Below are positions 7,484 through 15,478 of a stretch of 34,265 nucleotides of DNA, in pieces. The notes below the pieces were generated by a model. It was not told the origin of the DNA. It made no database searches and was given only the letters and a program-made list of their open reading frames with translations. This stretch comes from Candidatus Zixiibacteriota bacterium (lineage in GTDB: Bacteria; Electryoneota; B3-LCP): positions 1 to 34,265 of the forward strand of contig QZKQ01000002.1 of assembly GCA_003599535.1 (NCBI GenBank), read 5' to 3'. A program made the translations under genes and the position numbers. Position 1 is the first letter of the stretch; every line of letters begins with the position of its first letter.

Positions 7484-9970
7484 ATGAACAACAAATTTTC
7501 CATCCGAGTACAACAGGTCATCCAGCATGCCCGCGAGGAGGCGTTGCGGCTGGGCAACGACTTCATAGATACCGAACACCTCCTTCTGGGCCTGCTCCGG
7601 CTGTCGGAAGGATTGGCCATCACCATCGTCAAGAACCTGGGCAGCGATCTCCAGGAGCTCCGCGAGTCCATCGAAGAGTTCATCGAGCCGACCGGGGCCA
7701 CCATGAAGATCGGCAATATTCCCTTCACCAAGCGGGCCGAACGGGTGCTCAAGGTCTCCTACATCGAAGGGAAGAACTACAACAGCGAGATCATCGGCAC
7801 CGAACACCTGCTCCTGGCCCTGGCCAAGGAGGATGAAGGCATCGCCGCCCAGGTGCTGCAGTCCTTCAGCCTGAGCTACGACAACATCCGCCGCGAACTC
7901 GACTCCATCCTGCGCGGCGAATCGTCCTCTTCCAAGGATCCCTCGTCTCTCCCCAGCAGCAGCTCCAACCCCAAGGACAAGGATAAGTCCAAGACCCCGG
8001 TGCTGGATCATTTCGGCCGCGACCTGACCAAGCTGGCCATTGAAGGCAAGCTGGATCCCATCATCGGCCGGGAAAAGGAGATCGCCCGGGTCAGCCAGAT
8101 TCTCTCCCGCCGCAAGAAGAACAACCCCGTACTGATCGGCGAACCGGGGGTGGGCAAGACGGCTATCGCCGAAGGCCTGGCCCTGCGCATCGTGCGCCGC
8201 GAGGTCTCCCCGGTGCTCTTCAACAAGCGCGTGGTGGCCCTGGATCTGGGCGCCATGGTGGCCGGCACCAAGTACCGCGGCCAGTTCGAAGAGCGCGTCA
8301 AGGCGGTCATGAACGAGCTGGAGAAGAACCGCAGTATCGTGCTCTTTCTGGACGAGCTGCACACCATCGTGGGCGCCGGTTCGGCTTCCGGGTCGCTGGA
8401 CGCCTCCAACATGTTCAAGCCGGCCCTGGCCCGCGGCGAGCTGCAGTGTATCGGCGCCACCACCCTGGACGAGTACCGCCAGTCCATTGAAAAGGACGGC
8501 GCCCTGGAACGCCGCTTCCAGAAGGTCATGGTGGATCCTCCCACCCCGGAAGAGACCATCGAAATCCTCCAGGGCCTGAAGGAGCGCTACGAACAGCACC
8601 ACGGCATCACCTACACTCCGGAAGCCATTCTCGCGGCGGTGACCCTGTCGGAACGCTACATCTCCGACCGCTTCCTGCCCGACAAGGCCATTGACGTCCT
8701 GGACGAGACCGGCTCCCGCATGCGCATCTCCAATATTGTGGTGCCCCAGGAAATCCGCGTCCTGGAAGCCGAGATCGAGAAGATCCGGCAGGACAAGGAA
8801 GACCTGGTCAAGCGCCAGGAGTACGAGAAGGCGGCCAAGCTGCGCGACCAGAAGCTGCAGTTGGAATCGCGCCTGCGCAGCGAACGGGAGAAGTGGCAGA
8901 AGATGGAATCCCCCTCCCCCATCGCCGTGACCGAAGAAGACGTCTCGGTGGTGGTCTCCATGATGACCGGCATTCCCGTGACCAAGGTGGCCATTACCGA
9001 AGGGGAGAAGCTGCTGCAGATGCGCGAGGTGCTGTCCTCCCGCATCATCGGGCAGCACGACGCCATTGACGTGATTTCCCGGGCCATCCGCCGCACCCGT
9101 ACCGGCCTGAAGAACCCCAACCGGCCCATCGGCTCCTTCGTCTTCCTGGGACCTCCCGGGGTGGGCAAGACCGAACTGGCCAAGGTGCTGGCGGAATACC
9201 TGTTCGAGGACAAGACGTCGCTGATCCGCATTGACATGTCCGAGTACATGGAGAAGTTCAACGTGTCGCGGCTGATCGGCGCGCCTCCCGGCTACGTGGG
9301 CTACGATGAAGGCGGACAGTTGACCGAACGCGTGCGCCGCCGGCCCTACTCGGTGGTCCTGCTGGACGAGATCGAGAAGGCCCACCCCGACGTCTTCAAC
9401 ATCCTCCTGCAGGTGCTGGACGCCGGCGAGCTGACCGACGGGTCCGGGCGCAAGGTGGACTTCCGCAACACCATCATCATCATGACCTCCAACCTGGGCA
9501 CGCGGGAAGCCACCCAGGCGGCCACCTACGGCTTCGTCAAGGGCAGCATGGGTCCGGATTACAAGGACATGGCGGCCAAGATGAAGGAAGCCATGCGCCA
9601 CCTGTTCCGGCCGGAATTCCTGAACCGCATGGACGAGATCATCGTCTTCAACACCCTGCTGCGACAGGACGTGTTCAAGATCCTGGACATCTACCTGAAC
9701 GAGATCAACGAGCAGTTGCGCGAGCACGGCCTGCACGTGGAACTGACCCGCGGAGCCAAAGACTACATCATTGACGAGGGCTACTCGGTGGACATCGGCG
9801 CCCGCACCCTGCGGCGATCGGTGGAACGCCTGGTGGAAGATCCCATCGCCGAAGAGATCCTGCGGGGCAAATTCCCCACCGGCTGCACCATCCAGGTATC
9901 GCGCAAGGCCAAGGGGTTGACCTTCCAGGTCAAGGGCAAGGCGCCGGCGCACGACAACCCGGTCGCCTGA
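7484..9970 (+). CDS. clpC: ClpC-type AAA+ chaperone/protease ATPase
   Basis: The 828-residue hexameric unfoldase should feed substrates to ClpP or act as a disaggregase. The double Clp-N domain spans roughly residues 1-145. A serine-rich linker follows near 150-165. AAA1 has Walker A GEPGVGKT near 219 and Walker [13 protein letters not shown]-like coiled segment ([14 protein letters not shown]) near 440-455 marks ClpC rather than ClpA or ClpB. AAA2 has Walker A GPPGVGKT near 556 and [14 protein letters not shown]. The C-terminal segment is normal. No clpP is in the window. A strong hairpin terminator at 10025 ends the unit. Confidence 0.95.
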   Translation: MNNKFSIRVQQVIQHAREEALRLGNDFIDTEHLLLGLLRLSEGLAITIVKNLGSDLQELRESIEEFIEPTGATMKIGNIPFTKRAERVLKVSYIEGKNYNSEIIGTEHLLLALAKEDEGIAAQVLQSFSLSYDNIRRELDSILRGESSSSKDPSSLPSSSSNPKDKDKSKTPVLDHFGRDLTKLAIEGKLDPIIGREKEIARVSQILSRRKKNNPVLIGEPGVGKTAIAEGLALRIVRREVSPVLFNKRVVALDLGAMVAGTKYRGQFEERVKAVMNELEKNRSIVLFLDELHTIVGAGSASGSLDASNMFKPALARGELQCIGATTLDEYRQSIEKDGALERRFQKVMVDPPTPEETIEILQGLKERYEQHHGITYTPEAILAAVTLSERYISDRFLPDKAIDVLDETGSRMRISNIVVPQEIRVLEAEIEKIRQDKEDLVKRQEYEKAAKLRDQKLQLESRLRSEREKWQKMESPSPIAVTEEDVSVVVSMMTGIPVTKVAITEGEKLLQMREVLSSRIIGQHDAIDVISRAIRRTRTGLKNPNRPIGSFVFLGPPGVGKTELAKVLAEYLFEDKTSLIRIDMSEYMEKFNVSRLIGAPPGYVGYDEGGQLTERVRRRPYSVVLLDEIEKAHPDVFNILLQVLDAGELTDGSGRKVDFRNTIIIMTSNLGTREATQAATYGFVKGSMGPDYKDMAAKMKEAMRHLFRPEFLNRMDEIIVFNTLLRQDVFKILDIYLNEINEQLREHGLHVELTRGAKDYIIDEGYSVDIGARTLRRSVERLVEDPIAEEILRGKFPTGCTIQVSRKAKGLTFQVKGKAPAHDNPVA

Positions 9971-10024
9971 AAAATCCCACACACGCAACGTGCCTTCGGG
10001 CGCGGAGCGGGACTCAATACGAAT

Positions 10025-10055
10025 AAAGCCACCGAAAGGTGGCTTTGTCGTTTTC
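10025..10055 (+). terminator. Rho-independent terminator after clpC
   Basis: A perfect 9-bp stem AAAGCCACC/GGTGGCTTT (10025-10033 and 10038-10046) with a stable GAAA tetraloop is followed by the T-rich TGTCGTTTTC. It lies about 55 bp after the clpC stop. Confidence 0.85.
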
Positions 10056-10066
10056 TAATGGATGGT

Positions 10067-10089
10067 GGCGCCGGCGTCCCTGCCGGTGG
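10067..10089. repeat. REP-like hairpin repeat, copy 1
   Basis: Core CGCCGGCGTCCCTGCCGG folds as a short hairpin (CGCCGGC with GCCGGTG, one wobble). Near-identical copies lie at 13193-13216 and 33681-33703, all intergenic. Short extragenic palindromes of this kind are the usual substrates of RAYT transposases, and one RAYT-like gene lies at 25158. Confidence 0.6.
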
Positions 10090-10126
10090 AGAGGTGGGAT
10101 AGGCATTCCTGCCTGTCGGCTTATGG

Positions 10127-10158
10127 TATCCAAGTAGCCAAGTATCCAAGCGTACAAG
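10127..10158. repeat. Octamer tandem repeat
   Basis: Four consecutive 8-mers, TATCCAAG, TAGCCAAG, TATCCAAG and CGTACAAG, the last more diverged. It is a short degenerate microsatellite in the clpC-cydA spacer. Confidence 0.5.
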
Positions 10159-10179
10159 TAACCACAATGCCACGCATGG

Positions 10180-10286
10180 TAGGGGCGATGCATGTGCCTT
10201 GGATGAGGCCTCCACCGCCGGACCGGGCCGCCGAATCCTGCGGAGGCCGCCACGGCCGGAGTGTCCTGAGCAAATGCTTCGCCCTA
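10180..10286. repeat. ~105-bp inverted-repeat element, copy 1
   Basis: The left end TAGGGGCGATGCATGTGCC and the right end GCAAATGCTTCGCCCTA are imperfect terminal inverted repeats. The interior is GC-rich and not coding. Copies with the same ends lie at 10305-10410 and 13223-13326. Interiors have diverged far more than ends, as expected for a non-autonomous element or an old palindromic repeat. Confidence 0.55.
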
Positions 10287-10304
10287 AGAGGTCGCCATCC
10301 CGGT

Positions 10305-10410
10305 TCGGGGCGAAGCATCTGCCGACCGGATCGGGCCGCGTAGCCTCGGGTGAAGGATATTGTCCTGGCATGGCACGGAGGTCTTTTCTGGGCAGACGCT
10401 TGGCCCCTAC
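10305..10410. repeat. ~105-bp inverted-repeat element, copy 2
   Basis: The left end contains GGGGCGAAGCATCTGCC and the right end GGCAGACGCTTGGCCCCTAC, giving terminal inverted repeats that match copy 1 and copy 3. It sits head-to-tail 18 bp after copy 1. Confidence 0.55.
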
Positions 10411-10437
10411 GGGTAATGGCAATCGAGGTCAGCTCCG

Positions 10438-10525
10438 GCGTCAGGTCACGCCGGGGTCGGCGCCGAAGCGAAGTTCCGTTCACCCCTGCCGAGGTTAGCT
10501 TTCTCGCGCGGCTAAGACCTGACGC
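10438..10525 (-). repeat. 88-bp miniature inverted-repeat element, copy A
   Basis: Bounded by perfect 10-bp terminal inverted repeats GCGTCAGGTC (10438-10447) and GACCTGACGC (10516-10525). Its reverse complement aligns without gaps to the 88-bp copy at 18404-18491, about 66 of 88 positions identical by eye. A shortened third copy is at 29333. No coding capacity. Confidence 0.75.
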
Positions 10526-10741
10526 AACGCCTGTATCAACCTCATTTGTCATTATCCTAATCATTATTCCGGGGTTCTCGGCGTCTTTGCGGTGAATGGT
10601 TCTTTCAATGAAAAATTGACCCCTTATTTCTTGTTAATACCCCTCGGACTGCGTATTTTCTTAGGTGGCTTGCGCGGTTTTTCGCAAGGCTCCTTCCTGC
10701 CGCCATTCGCATATTCCCGGGATATTTCGGAAGGCAATCTC

Positions 10742-12079
10742 ATGAATGAAATTCTCCTGGCGCGCTGGCAATTCGCGTTGACCATCGGATTCCACTTCAT
10801 CTTCGTACCGTTGTCCATCGGTTTGGCTCTCCTGCTGGTGATCGTGGAGACCCTGGCGTGGCGCACCGGGCAGGAGGTCTGGGATCGCGCCGGCCGGCTC
10901 TTCGGCAAGCTGCTGGCCCTGACGTTCGCCGTGGGGGTGGCCACCGGGGTGGTAATGGAATTCCAGTTCGGCACCAACTGGGCGGAGTATTCCAAGTTCG
11001 TGGGCGGCATCTTCGGCCCGCCCCTGGCGGCGGAAACCATCTTCGCCTTCTTCCTGGAATCGGTCTTCCTGGGGCTCTACCTGTTCGGCCGGGGCCGGGT
11101 GTCGCGCGGCATGCTCTGGTTTTCCGCCGTAATGATATCCCTGGGATCCATCATCTCGGCCTTCTGGATCCTGGCGGCCAATTCCTGGCAGCAGACCCCA
11201 GCCGGATTCACCATCGTGAACGGCCGCGCCGAGCTGACCGATTTCTTCGAAGCGATCGTTTTCAATCCTTCCACCTGGATCCGCTTCTGGCACACCCTGA
11301 GCGCCTGTTTTACCGCGGGGGCCTTCTTCATGGCCGGGGTGGCCGCCTGGATGCTGGTGCGCCGCATTGACACCGACGTGGCGAAGAAGGCGCTGGCCCT
11401 GGCCCTGCCTTTCGGCCTGGCGGTATCGCTGACCAACGTCATCCCCACCGGCCATGAACACGCCAAACAGGTGGCCCGCACCCAGCCGGCCAAGTTCGCC
11501 GCCATCGAAGGCCTCTACTCCAGCCAGAATGCCGCCCCCCTGGTGTTCTTCGCCATTCCCGACGTGGCCCCGCCGCCGCAGCTCCGGGCCAAGATCGAGA
11601 TGCCGGGCATGCTCTCCTGGATGGCCTTCGGCGACATCAACGCGCACGTCATGGGCATCAACGAGTTCCCTCCCGACGAGATCCCCCCCCTGTGGCTTTC
11701 CTTCGTTTCCTTCCACAACATGGTGGTGCTGGGCGGGCTCTTCATCGCGATTACCGCCTACGGGAGCTGGCTGCTGTACCGCCGGAAGCTGTGGGACCAG
11801 ACCTGGTACCTGAAAACGCTGCCCTGGCTGATCCCCCTGCCGGTGGCCGCCAGCCAGTTCGGCTGGGTGGCCGCGGAAGTGGGCCGCCAGCCGTGGACCG
11901 TCTACGGAATCCTGAAGACCTCCGATTCGGTATCGGTGAACGTGGGGGCGGGGCACGTGGTCTTTTCCCTGGTCCTGCTCATGACTATTTACCTCGCCCT
12001 GCTGCTGGTCTGGTTCTTCCTTTCGGTGCGGCTGGTGCGGCAGGGAGTCCATGGAGATATCGCCGGGGAGGGCCACTGA
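10742..12079 (+). CDS. cydA: Cytochrome bd ubiquinol oxidase subunit I
   Basis: The 445-residue membrane protein carries the hemes of the bd oxidase, which reduces oxygen to water with quinol. His18 in FALTIGFHF matches the conserved N-terminal heme ligand. The acidic proton-path segment AAETIFAFFLESVFLGLY, the quinol-site stretch, and GWVAAEVGRQPW near the C-terminus are all present. The Q-loop is of the short type. The start is the ATG at 10742 with GGAAGG seven bases upstream; the 50 codons upstream in frame are not CydA-like. It overlaps cydB by one base. Nearby repeats make the leader hard to read, and no promoter is assigned. Confidence 0.95.
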   Translation: MNEILLARWQFALTIGFHFIFVPLSIGLALLLVIVETLAWRTGQEVWDRAGRLFGKLLALTFAVGVATGVVMEFQFGTNWAEYSKFVGGIFGPPLAAETIFAFFLESVFLGLYLFGRGRVSRGMLWFSAVMISLGSIISAFWILAANSWQQTPAGFTIVNGRAELTDFFEAIVFNPSTWIRFWHTLSACFTAGAFFMAGVAAWMLVRRIDTDVAKKALALALPFGLAVSLTNVIPTGHEHAKQVARTQPAKFAAIEGLYSSQNAAPLVFFAIPDVAPPPQLRAKIEMPGMLSWMAFGDINAHVMGINEFPPDEIPPLWLSFVSFHNMVVLGGLFIAITAYGSWLLYRRKLWDQTWYLKTLPWLIPLPVAASQFGWVAAEVGRQPWTVYGILKTSDSVSVNVGAGHVVFSLVLLMTIYLALLLVWFFLSVRLVRQGVHGDIAGEGH

Positions 12080-13095
12080 TGGATCTGAATACCATATGGT
12101 TTCTGCTGATCGGCTTTTACCTGATCGGCTACGCCATCCTGGACGGCTTCGACCTGGGGGTGGGGTTCTTAAGCCTGTTCGCCCGGCGCCCGCAGGAGAA
12201 ACAGGCCTACCTGAACGCCATTGGCCCGGTGTGGGACGGCAACGAGGTCTGGATCATCACCGGAGGCGCCTCGCTCTTCGCCGCCTTCCCCCTGGTGTAC
12301 GCCACCGTGTTCAGCGGCTACTACATCGCCCTGATGCTGCTGCTGGTGGCGCTGATCGCCCGGGCGGTGGCCATTGAATACCGGGGCAAGGTCAGCTCGC
12401 CGAAGTGGTGGCGCTTCTGGGACTGGGCCTTCGGGATCGGCAGCGCCCTGCCCATGATCCTCTTCGGAGTGGCCTTCGGCAACGTGCTGCGCGGCCTGCC
12501 CATTGACGCCGACGGCATGTGGGCGGGCAGCTTCCTGGGCCTGCTGAACCCCTTCTCCATCCTGGTCGGGCTGGTGACCGGGGCGCTGTTCGTGATGCAC
12601 GGGGCGCTCTACCTGGGGATCAAATTCGATCCGCCCCTGTCCGACCGGCTGGGGAAATGGATCACCGGGGCCTGGGCCGCCTTTCTGGGGCTCTACCTGG
12701 CTGCCACCGCCGTGGCGGTGGTGTTTTACCGCCACCTGTTCGCCGGGTGGACCGGCAACGCCTGGTCGTGGATCCTGGTGACCGCCCTGACCATGGCCCT
12801 GGCCTACCTTCCCATCGCCGCCGGGCGGCGGCAGTACTTCCGCGGCTTCATGGCTTCGTCGGTGGTCATCTTCAGCGTGCTGGGGTTGTCCGGGATCAGC
12901 CTCTATCCCCGCATCGTCCCGTCCAGCATTGACCTGGACTACAGCCTGACCATCTACAATGCCGCCTCCAGCGAAAAGGGGATGATGGCCATGCTGGTCA
13001 TCACCCTGATCGGGCTGCCCCTGGTGCTGGGCTACACCATCTACGTCTACCGCGTATTCAAAGGCAAGGTGAAGATGGGGGAAGGAGTGTATTAG
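12079..13095 (+). CDS. cydB: Cytochrome bd ubiquinol oxidase subunit II
   Basis: The 338-residue multi-pass membrane subunit pairs with CydA. It opens with the family signature FLIGFYLIGYAILDGFDLG, followed by GPVWDGNEVWIITGGASLFAAFP. About eight hydrophobic segments follow, ending in the TM helix before YVYRVFKGKVKMGEGVY. The ATG at 12079 shares its A with the cydA stop, so translation is coupled. The last 55 coding bases before the final Tyr-stop are repeated exactly about 400 bp downstream (13440-13494). No cydX-like small subunit or CydCD exporter is seen in the window. Confidence 0.95.
   Translation: MDLNTIWFLLIGFYLIGYAILDGFDLGVGFLSLFARRPQEKQAYLNAIGPVWDGNEVWIITGGASLFAAFPLVYATVFSGYYIALMLLLVALIARAVAIEYRGKVSSPKWWRFWDWAFGIGSALPMILFGVAFGNVLRGLPIDADGMWAGSFLGLLNPFSILVGLVTGALFVMHGALYLGIKFDPPLSDRLGKWITGAWAAFLGLYLAATAVAVVFYRHLFAGWTGNAWSWILVTALTMALAYLPIAAGRRQYFRGFMASSVVIFSVLGLSGISLYPRIVPSSIDLDYSLTIYNAASSEKGMMAMLVITLIGLPLVLGYTIYVYRVFKGKVKMGEGVY
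13037..13091 (+). repeat. Direct repeat, copy 1 (3' end of cydB)
   Basis: The 55 bases from CCATCTACG to GAGTGTA are identical to 13440-13494. Here they are followed by T-TAG, completing Tyr-stop of cydB. Confidence 0.9.
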
Positions 13096-13114
13096 AGGTT
13101 GGGGAAAAATCTCT

Positions 13115-13172
13115 CGCCAAGACGCAAAGACGCAAAAATTTCGCGCCAAGGACGCCAAGGGCGCAAAGAAGG
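13115..13172. repeat. Degenerate CGCCAAGACGCAAAG repeat
   Basis: Short units such as CGCCAAGACGCAAAGACGC and CGCCAAGGACGCCAAGGGCG occur in tandem directly after cydB. A related reverse-complement segment (GGCGTCTTTGCGGTGAA) lies near 10573-10590. Function unknown. Confidence 0.4.
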
Positions 13173-13192
13173 GGTTGGGGTTAGAGGTTAGC

Positions 13193-13216
13193 AGCGCCGG
13201 CGTTCCCGCCGGGGGG
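13193..13216. repeat. REP-like hairpin repeat, copy 2
   Basis: AGCGCCGGCGTTCCCGCCGG matches the 10067 and 33681 copies with a few changes and keeps the hairpin. Confidence 0.55.
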
Positions 13217-13222
13217 AGGATG

Positions 13223-13326
13223 TAGGGGCGATGCATCTGCCCGGAGGAGACTTCCGAACATACCCCCACCCACTTCCTTATCGAAGGCAGCAGACCTCGG
13301 CCCATGGCGCAGATGCTTCGCCCTGA
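13223..13326. repeat. ~105-bp inverted-repeat element, copy 3
   Basis: The left end TAGGGGCGATGCATCTGCC and the right end GCAGATGCTTCGCCCTGA form the best-preserved terminal inverted repeat of this family in the window. It directly follows the REP-like hairpin, an arrangement echoing the 10067/10180 pair. Confidence 0.6.
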
Positions 13327-13368
13327 TTAGCCGGGTCCATCATAAAACCCTGTTGACGTGAAGATAAA

Positions 13369-13431
13369 CCCGGCTTGATCTGCTTCAGGATTCGTGCCGC
13401 AAGATGACGCACCGGTGCAGATCAAGCCGGG
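13369..13431. repeat. Perfect 15-bp inverted repeat
   Basis: CCCGGCTTGATCTGC (13369-13383) and GCAGATCAAGCCGGG (13417-13431) are exact reverse complements around 33 bases. There is no T tract. The right arm ends nine bases before the duplicated cydB tail. Confidence 0.65.
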
Positions 13432-13439
13432 CCACCCCG

Positions 13440-13498
13440 CCATCTACGTCTACCGCGTATTCAAAGGCAAGGTGAAGATGGGGGAAGGAGTGTACTGA
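13440..13498 (+). pseudogene. Duplicated 3' end of cydB
   Basis: 13440-13494 is identical to 13037-13091. It is followed by C-TGA where cydB has T-TAG, so both copies encode the same last 18 residues, Tyr and a stop, but with a different Tyr codon and stop codon. The fragment has no start and is not expressed as a gene on its own. Confidence 0.85.
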
Positions 13499-13682
13499 GG
13501 GGAAAAGAATGCACCACAGAGACACACCCCGAAGGTGCCACTGGGTGGAAGAACACAGAGTGACACAGTCACTCTCTCGCTATCGCGCGACGTAAGCAAC
13601 TGCGGTGTCATTCCCGCATCCCGCAGTGGTCCCCTTGGGAAAAGCGGGAATCTCCGGAATTTGGGAATCGCTTCTCACGGAT

Positions 13683-13720
13683 TAGATGGATACATCCCCC
13701 GGGTCCCGGGGGCGAATCTA
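13683..13720 (+). promoter_or_regulatory. Palindromic hairpin in the lipoprotein-gene leader
   Basis: CCCCCGGG (13696-13703) and CCCGGGGG (13705-13712) pair around one base, and the outer TAGAT (13683) pairs with ATCTA (13716). It ends eight bases before the ribosome-binding site GGGAGG at 13728-13733. It could be an operator or an mRNA structure; neither is proven. Confidence 0.4.
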
Positions 13721-13738
13721 CATCATCGGGAGGTTGCC

Positions 13739-14257
13739 ATGCGAAGCCCGAACTGGATTATCCTGACAGCTGCTGCTCTGCTGTTGCTGGCCGGCTGCGC
13801 CGGGTCCGGCGCCAAGCGGTACCACTTCACGGAAAGACGGACGACGCCCGCCAACACCAAGGTCGTGCAGTACCGTGAAATTCCCGTCACCGTCAGTTTC
13901 ACGGAAATGCCCACGGAGGCCACCGTATGGGCCTATGACTCGGGCGCCGGCAAGAAACTGCACAAGATCGGCGAACTGCCCTGCCACTGCCGGGTACTGA
14001 CCTACCGCATCACCGAGTATTCCGACGACAGCCGGGGCTACGAAGTCATCTCCGAACAGCCCTGCCGGGAAACCCAACCCATCGACTGGTCGGATCCCGG
14101 CAACACCACCGGCGAAATGACCTTCTGCTTCCTGGTGGAATTCCAGGGCCGAGACCCACGGGTCGAACAAGTCTGTGTGCGCGCCACCAACGAAGAGCTG
14201 GTCAAGGCCTTGTCCGGCCGGCCGTTGACGCAGTACACGCTGAGTTTGGCGCCGTAG
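13739..14257 (+). CDS. Predicted outer-membrane lipoprotein of unknown function
   Basis: The 172-residue product has a lipoprotein signal peptide: basic start, hydrophobic core and lipobox LAGC with the lipidated Cys at residue 20. The next residue is Ala, compatible with outer-membrane sorting by a Lol system such as the one encoded at 5275-7409. The mature part has further cysteines (in PCHC, QPC, TFC and QVC) that could form disulfides or bind metal. I recognise no domain. The start is the ATG at 13739 with GGGAGG five bases upstream. It stands alone behind a hairpin and 37 bp before the next gene. Confidence 0.75.
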   Translation: MRSPNWIILTAAALLLLAGCAGSGAKRYHFTERRTTPANTKVVQYREIPVTVSFTEMPTEATVWAYDSGAGKKLHKIGELPCHCRVLTYRITEYSDDSRGYEVISEQPCRETQPIDWSDPGNTTGEMTFCFLVEFQGRDPRVEQVCVRATNEELVKALSGRPLTQYTLSLAP

Positions 14258-14294
14258 CCAACCGCCAAGAGACAATCGCCGAAAGCCAACCACC

Positions 14295-14921
14295 ATGCGT
14301 CTAATCATCTTCGGCGCCACCGGGCGCACCGGCCGGGAACTGGTCCGCCAGGCGTTGGATCAGGGGCACGAGGTCACCGCCTTCGCCCGGACGCCGGCCA
14401 AAATGAGCCTGCAGCACGACCGCCTGGCCGTGGTGCGCGGCGACGTCACCCACTTCGCCGACGTGGACGAAGCCATGCCCGGCCACGACGCCGTGCTGTC
14501 CGCCCTGGGGACCAACATCCGCCGCCCGGGCAACGTGCAGTCGGAGGCCGTGCGCAACCTCGCCGCGGCCATGGAAATCCACGGCGTGCGCCGGCTGATC
14601 TATATGTCTTCGCTGGGGGTGGGGCTGTCCCGAGGGCAACTGGGGCCGCTGTACAACTATTTCCTGATCCCCTTCATCATGAAGGACTATTTCAAGGAAA
14701 AGGAAAAGGCGGAACGGCTGATCCGCGAGACGAAACTGGACTGGACCATCGTGCGCCCGGGGCGCCTGACCAATGGGCCGCGCACCGGGGAGTACCGCGT
14801 CAACTTCACTGAACCGGAGACTTCCAAGCCGCAGATCTCTCGCGCCGACGTGGCCGACTTCATGCTGCAGCAATTGACCGATCTTCAATACCTGAAGGAA
14901 ACTCCCGGGCTGGCCTACTGA
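14295..14921 (+). CDS. Atypical short-chain dehydrogenase, NAD(P)-binding epimerase-like
   Basis: The 208-residue protein is an atypical SDR of the NAD(P)H-binding type. The N-terminal GATGRTGRELV is the glycine-rich dinucleotide loop, followed by FARTPAKM (a basic residue typical of NADP preference) and VVRGDVTHFADVDEAM. The segment YMSSLGVG carries a serine where SDRs place an active-site residue. It ends with TIVRPGRLTNGPRTGEYRV, as in BLVRB/YwnB-like proteins. The substrate is unknown. Thirty-seven bases separate it from the lipoprotein gene, and mscL follows after 36 bp, so co-transcription is possible. Confidence 0.85.
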   Translation: MRLIIFGATGRTGRELVRQALDQGHEVTAFARTPAKMSLQHDRLAVVRGDVTHFADVDEAMPGHDAVLSALGTNIRRPGNVQSEAVRNLAAAMEIHGVRRLIYMSSLGVGLSRGQLGPLYNYFLIPFIMKDYFKEKEKAERLIRETKLDWTIVRPGRLTNGPRTGEYRVNFTEPETSKPQISRADVADFMLQQLTDLQYLKETPGLAY

Positions 14922-14957
14922 CCCGCCGGGAGCGACAAATCCAACTGGAGGTGCGTC

Positions 14958-15401
14958 ATGTTTAAGGAATTTCGCGAATTCATCATGCGCGGTAACGTGG
15001 TGGACCTGGCGGTGGGCATCATCATCGGTGCGGCCTTCGGCAAGATCGTCACGTCCATGGTCAACGACATCCTCATGCCGCCCATCGGACTGATCCTGGG
15101 CAAGGTGGATTTTTCCAACCTCTACTTCAACCTGTCGGGGCAGGATTACGCTTCGCTGGCGGAAGCCCAGGCGGCCGGCGCCCCCACCATCAACTACGGC
15201 CTGTTCCTGAACAACGTCATTGATTTCATCATCGTGGGCTTCGCCATCTTCCTCCTGATCAAGCAGGTTAACCGGCTGAAGAGCAAGCCCCGGGCGGCCG
15301 AACCCAATCCCACCACCAAGAACTGTCCCTTCTGCCTGTCCACCATCCCCCTGGCCGCCACCCGCTGTTCGCAGTGCACCTCGGAACTGAAAGCGGCCTG
15401 A
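14958..15401 (+). CDS. mscL: Large-conductance mechanosensitive channel
   Basis: The 147-residue inner-membrane channel should open under membrane tension to release osmolytes after hypo-osmotic shock. It starts with the canonical [19 protein letters not shown], then TM1 with [17 protein letters not shown], a periplasmic loop and TM2 ([20 protein letters not shown]). The usual cytoplasmic C-terminal helix is replaced or extended by a four-cysteine zinc ribbon: CPFC then CSQC, about 15 residues apart. GGAGG at 14946-14950 sets the start. Confidence 0.95.
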   Translation: MFKEFREFIMRGNVVDLAVGIIIGAAFGKIVTSMVNDILMPPIGLILGKVDFSNLYFNLSGQDYASLAEAQAAGAPTINYGLFLNNVIDFIIVGFAIFLLIKQVNRLKSKPRAAEPNPTTKNCPFCLSTIPLAATRCSQCTSELKAA

Positions 15402-15478
15402 AACATGTAACCGGAGAAGCGGCCCGAAGACCGGGCCCCATGCCTCTCATTCCCTCACAATGATTCTGCGAGGTTTCC

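Larger units (their letters stand above)
9971..10741. other. Gene-free, repeat-rich stretch between clpC and cydA
   Basis: About 770 bp with no supported gene. In order it holds the clpC terminator, a REP-like hairpin (10067), a short octamer tandem repeat (10127), two copies of a ~105-bp inverted-repeat element (10180, 10305), an 88-bp inverted-repeat element (10438) and a short GGCGTCTTTGCGGTGAA-type repeat near 10570-10590. The open frame running upstream of cydA from 10592 is not supported as coding. Confidence 0.7.
13096..13738. other. Gene-free, repeat-rich stretch between cydB and the lipoprotein gene
   Basis: About 640 bp with no supported gene. It contains a CGCCAAGACGCAAAGACGC-type repeat (13115-13170), a REP-like hairpin (13193), a ~105-bp inverted-repeat element (13223), a perfect 15-bp inverted repeat (13369/13417), the second copy of the cydB 3' end (13440), an interrupted CACCACAGAGACACA repeat (13512) and a palindromic leader hairpin (13683). 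The frame open from 13535 upstream of the lipoprotein start runs through these repeats and is not believed. Confidence 0.7.

Noticed and set aside
6866..9988. A 1040-codon open frame on the minus strand across lolD and clpC
   Set aside because: It is antisense to well-recognised clpC, has no family similarity and is explained by GC-rich codon bias. The same holds for the long minus-strand frames at 1006-2370, 10661-12076, 15455-16684 and 31821-33461.
10592..10741. Fifty-codon N-terminal extension of cydA
   Set aside because: The canonical CydA start and a well-spaced GGAAGG are at 10742, and the upstream part overlaps a repeat remnant.
13535..13738. Sixty-eight-codon N-terminal extension of the lipoprotein
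   Set aside because: It would bury the signal peptide and lipobox, and it runs through repeats and a palindrome. GGGAGG precedes 13739.
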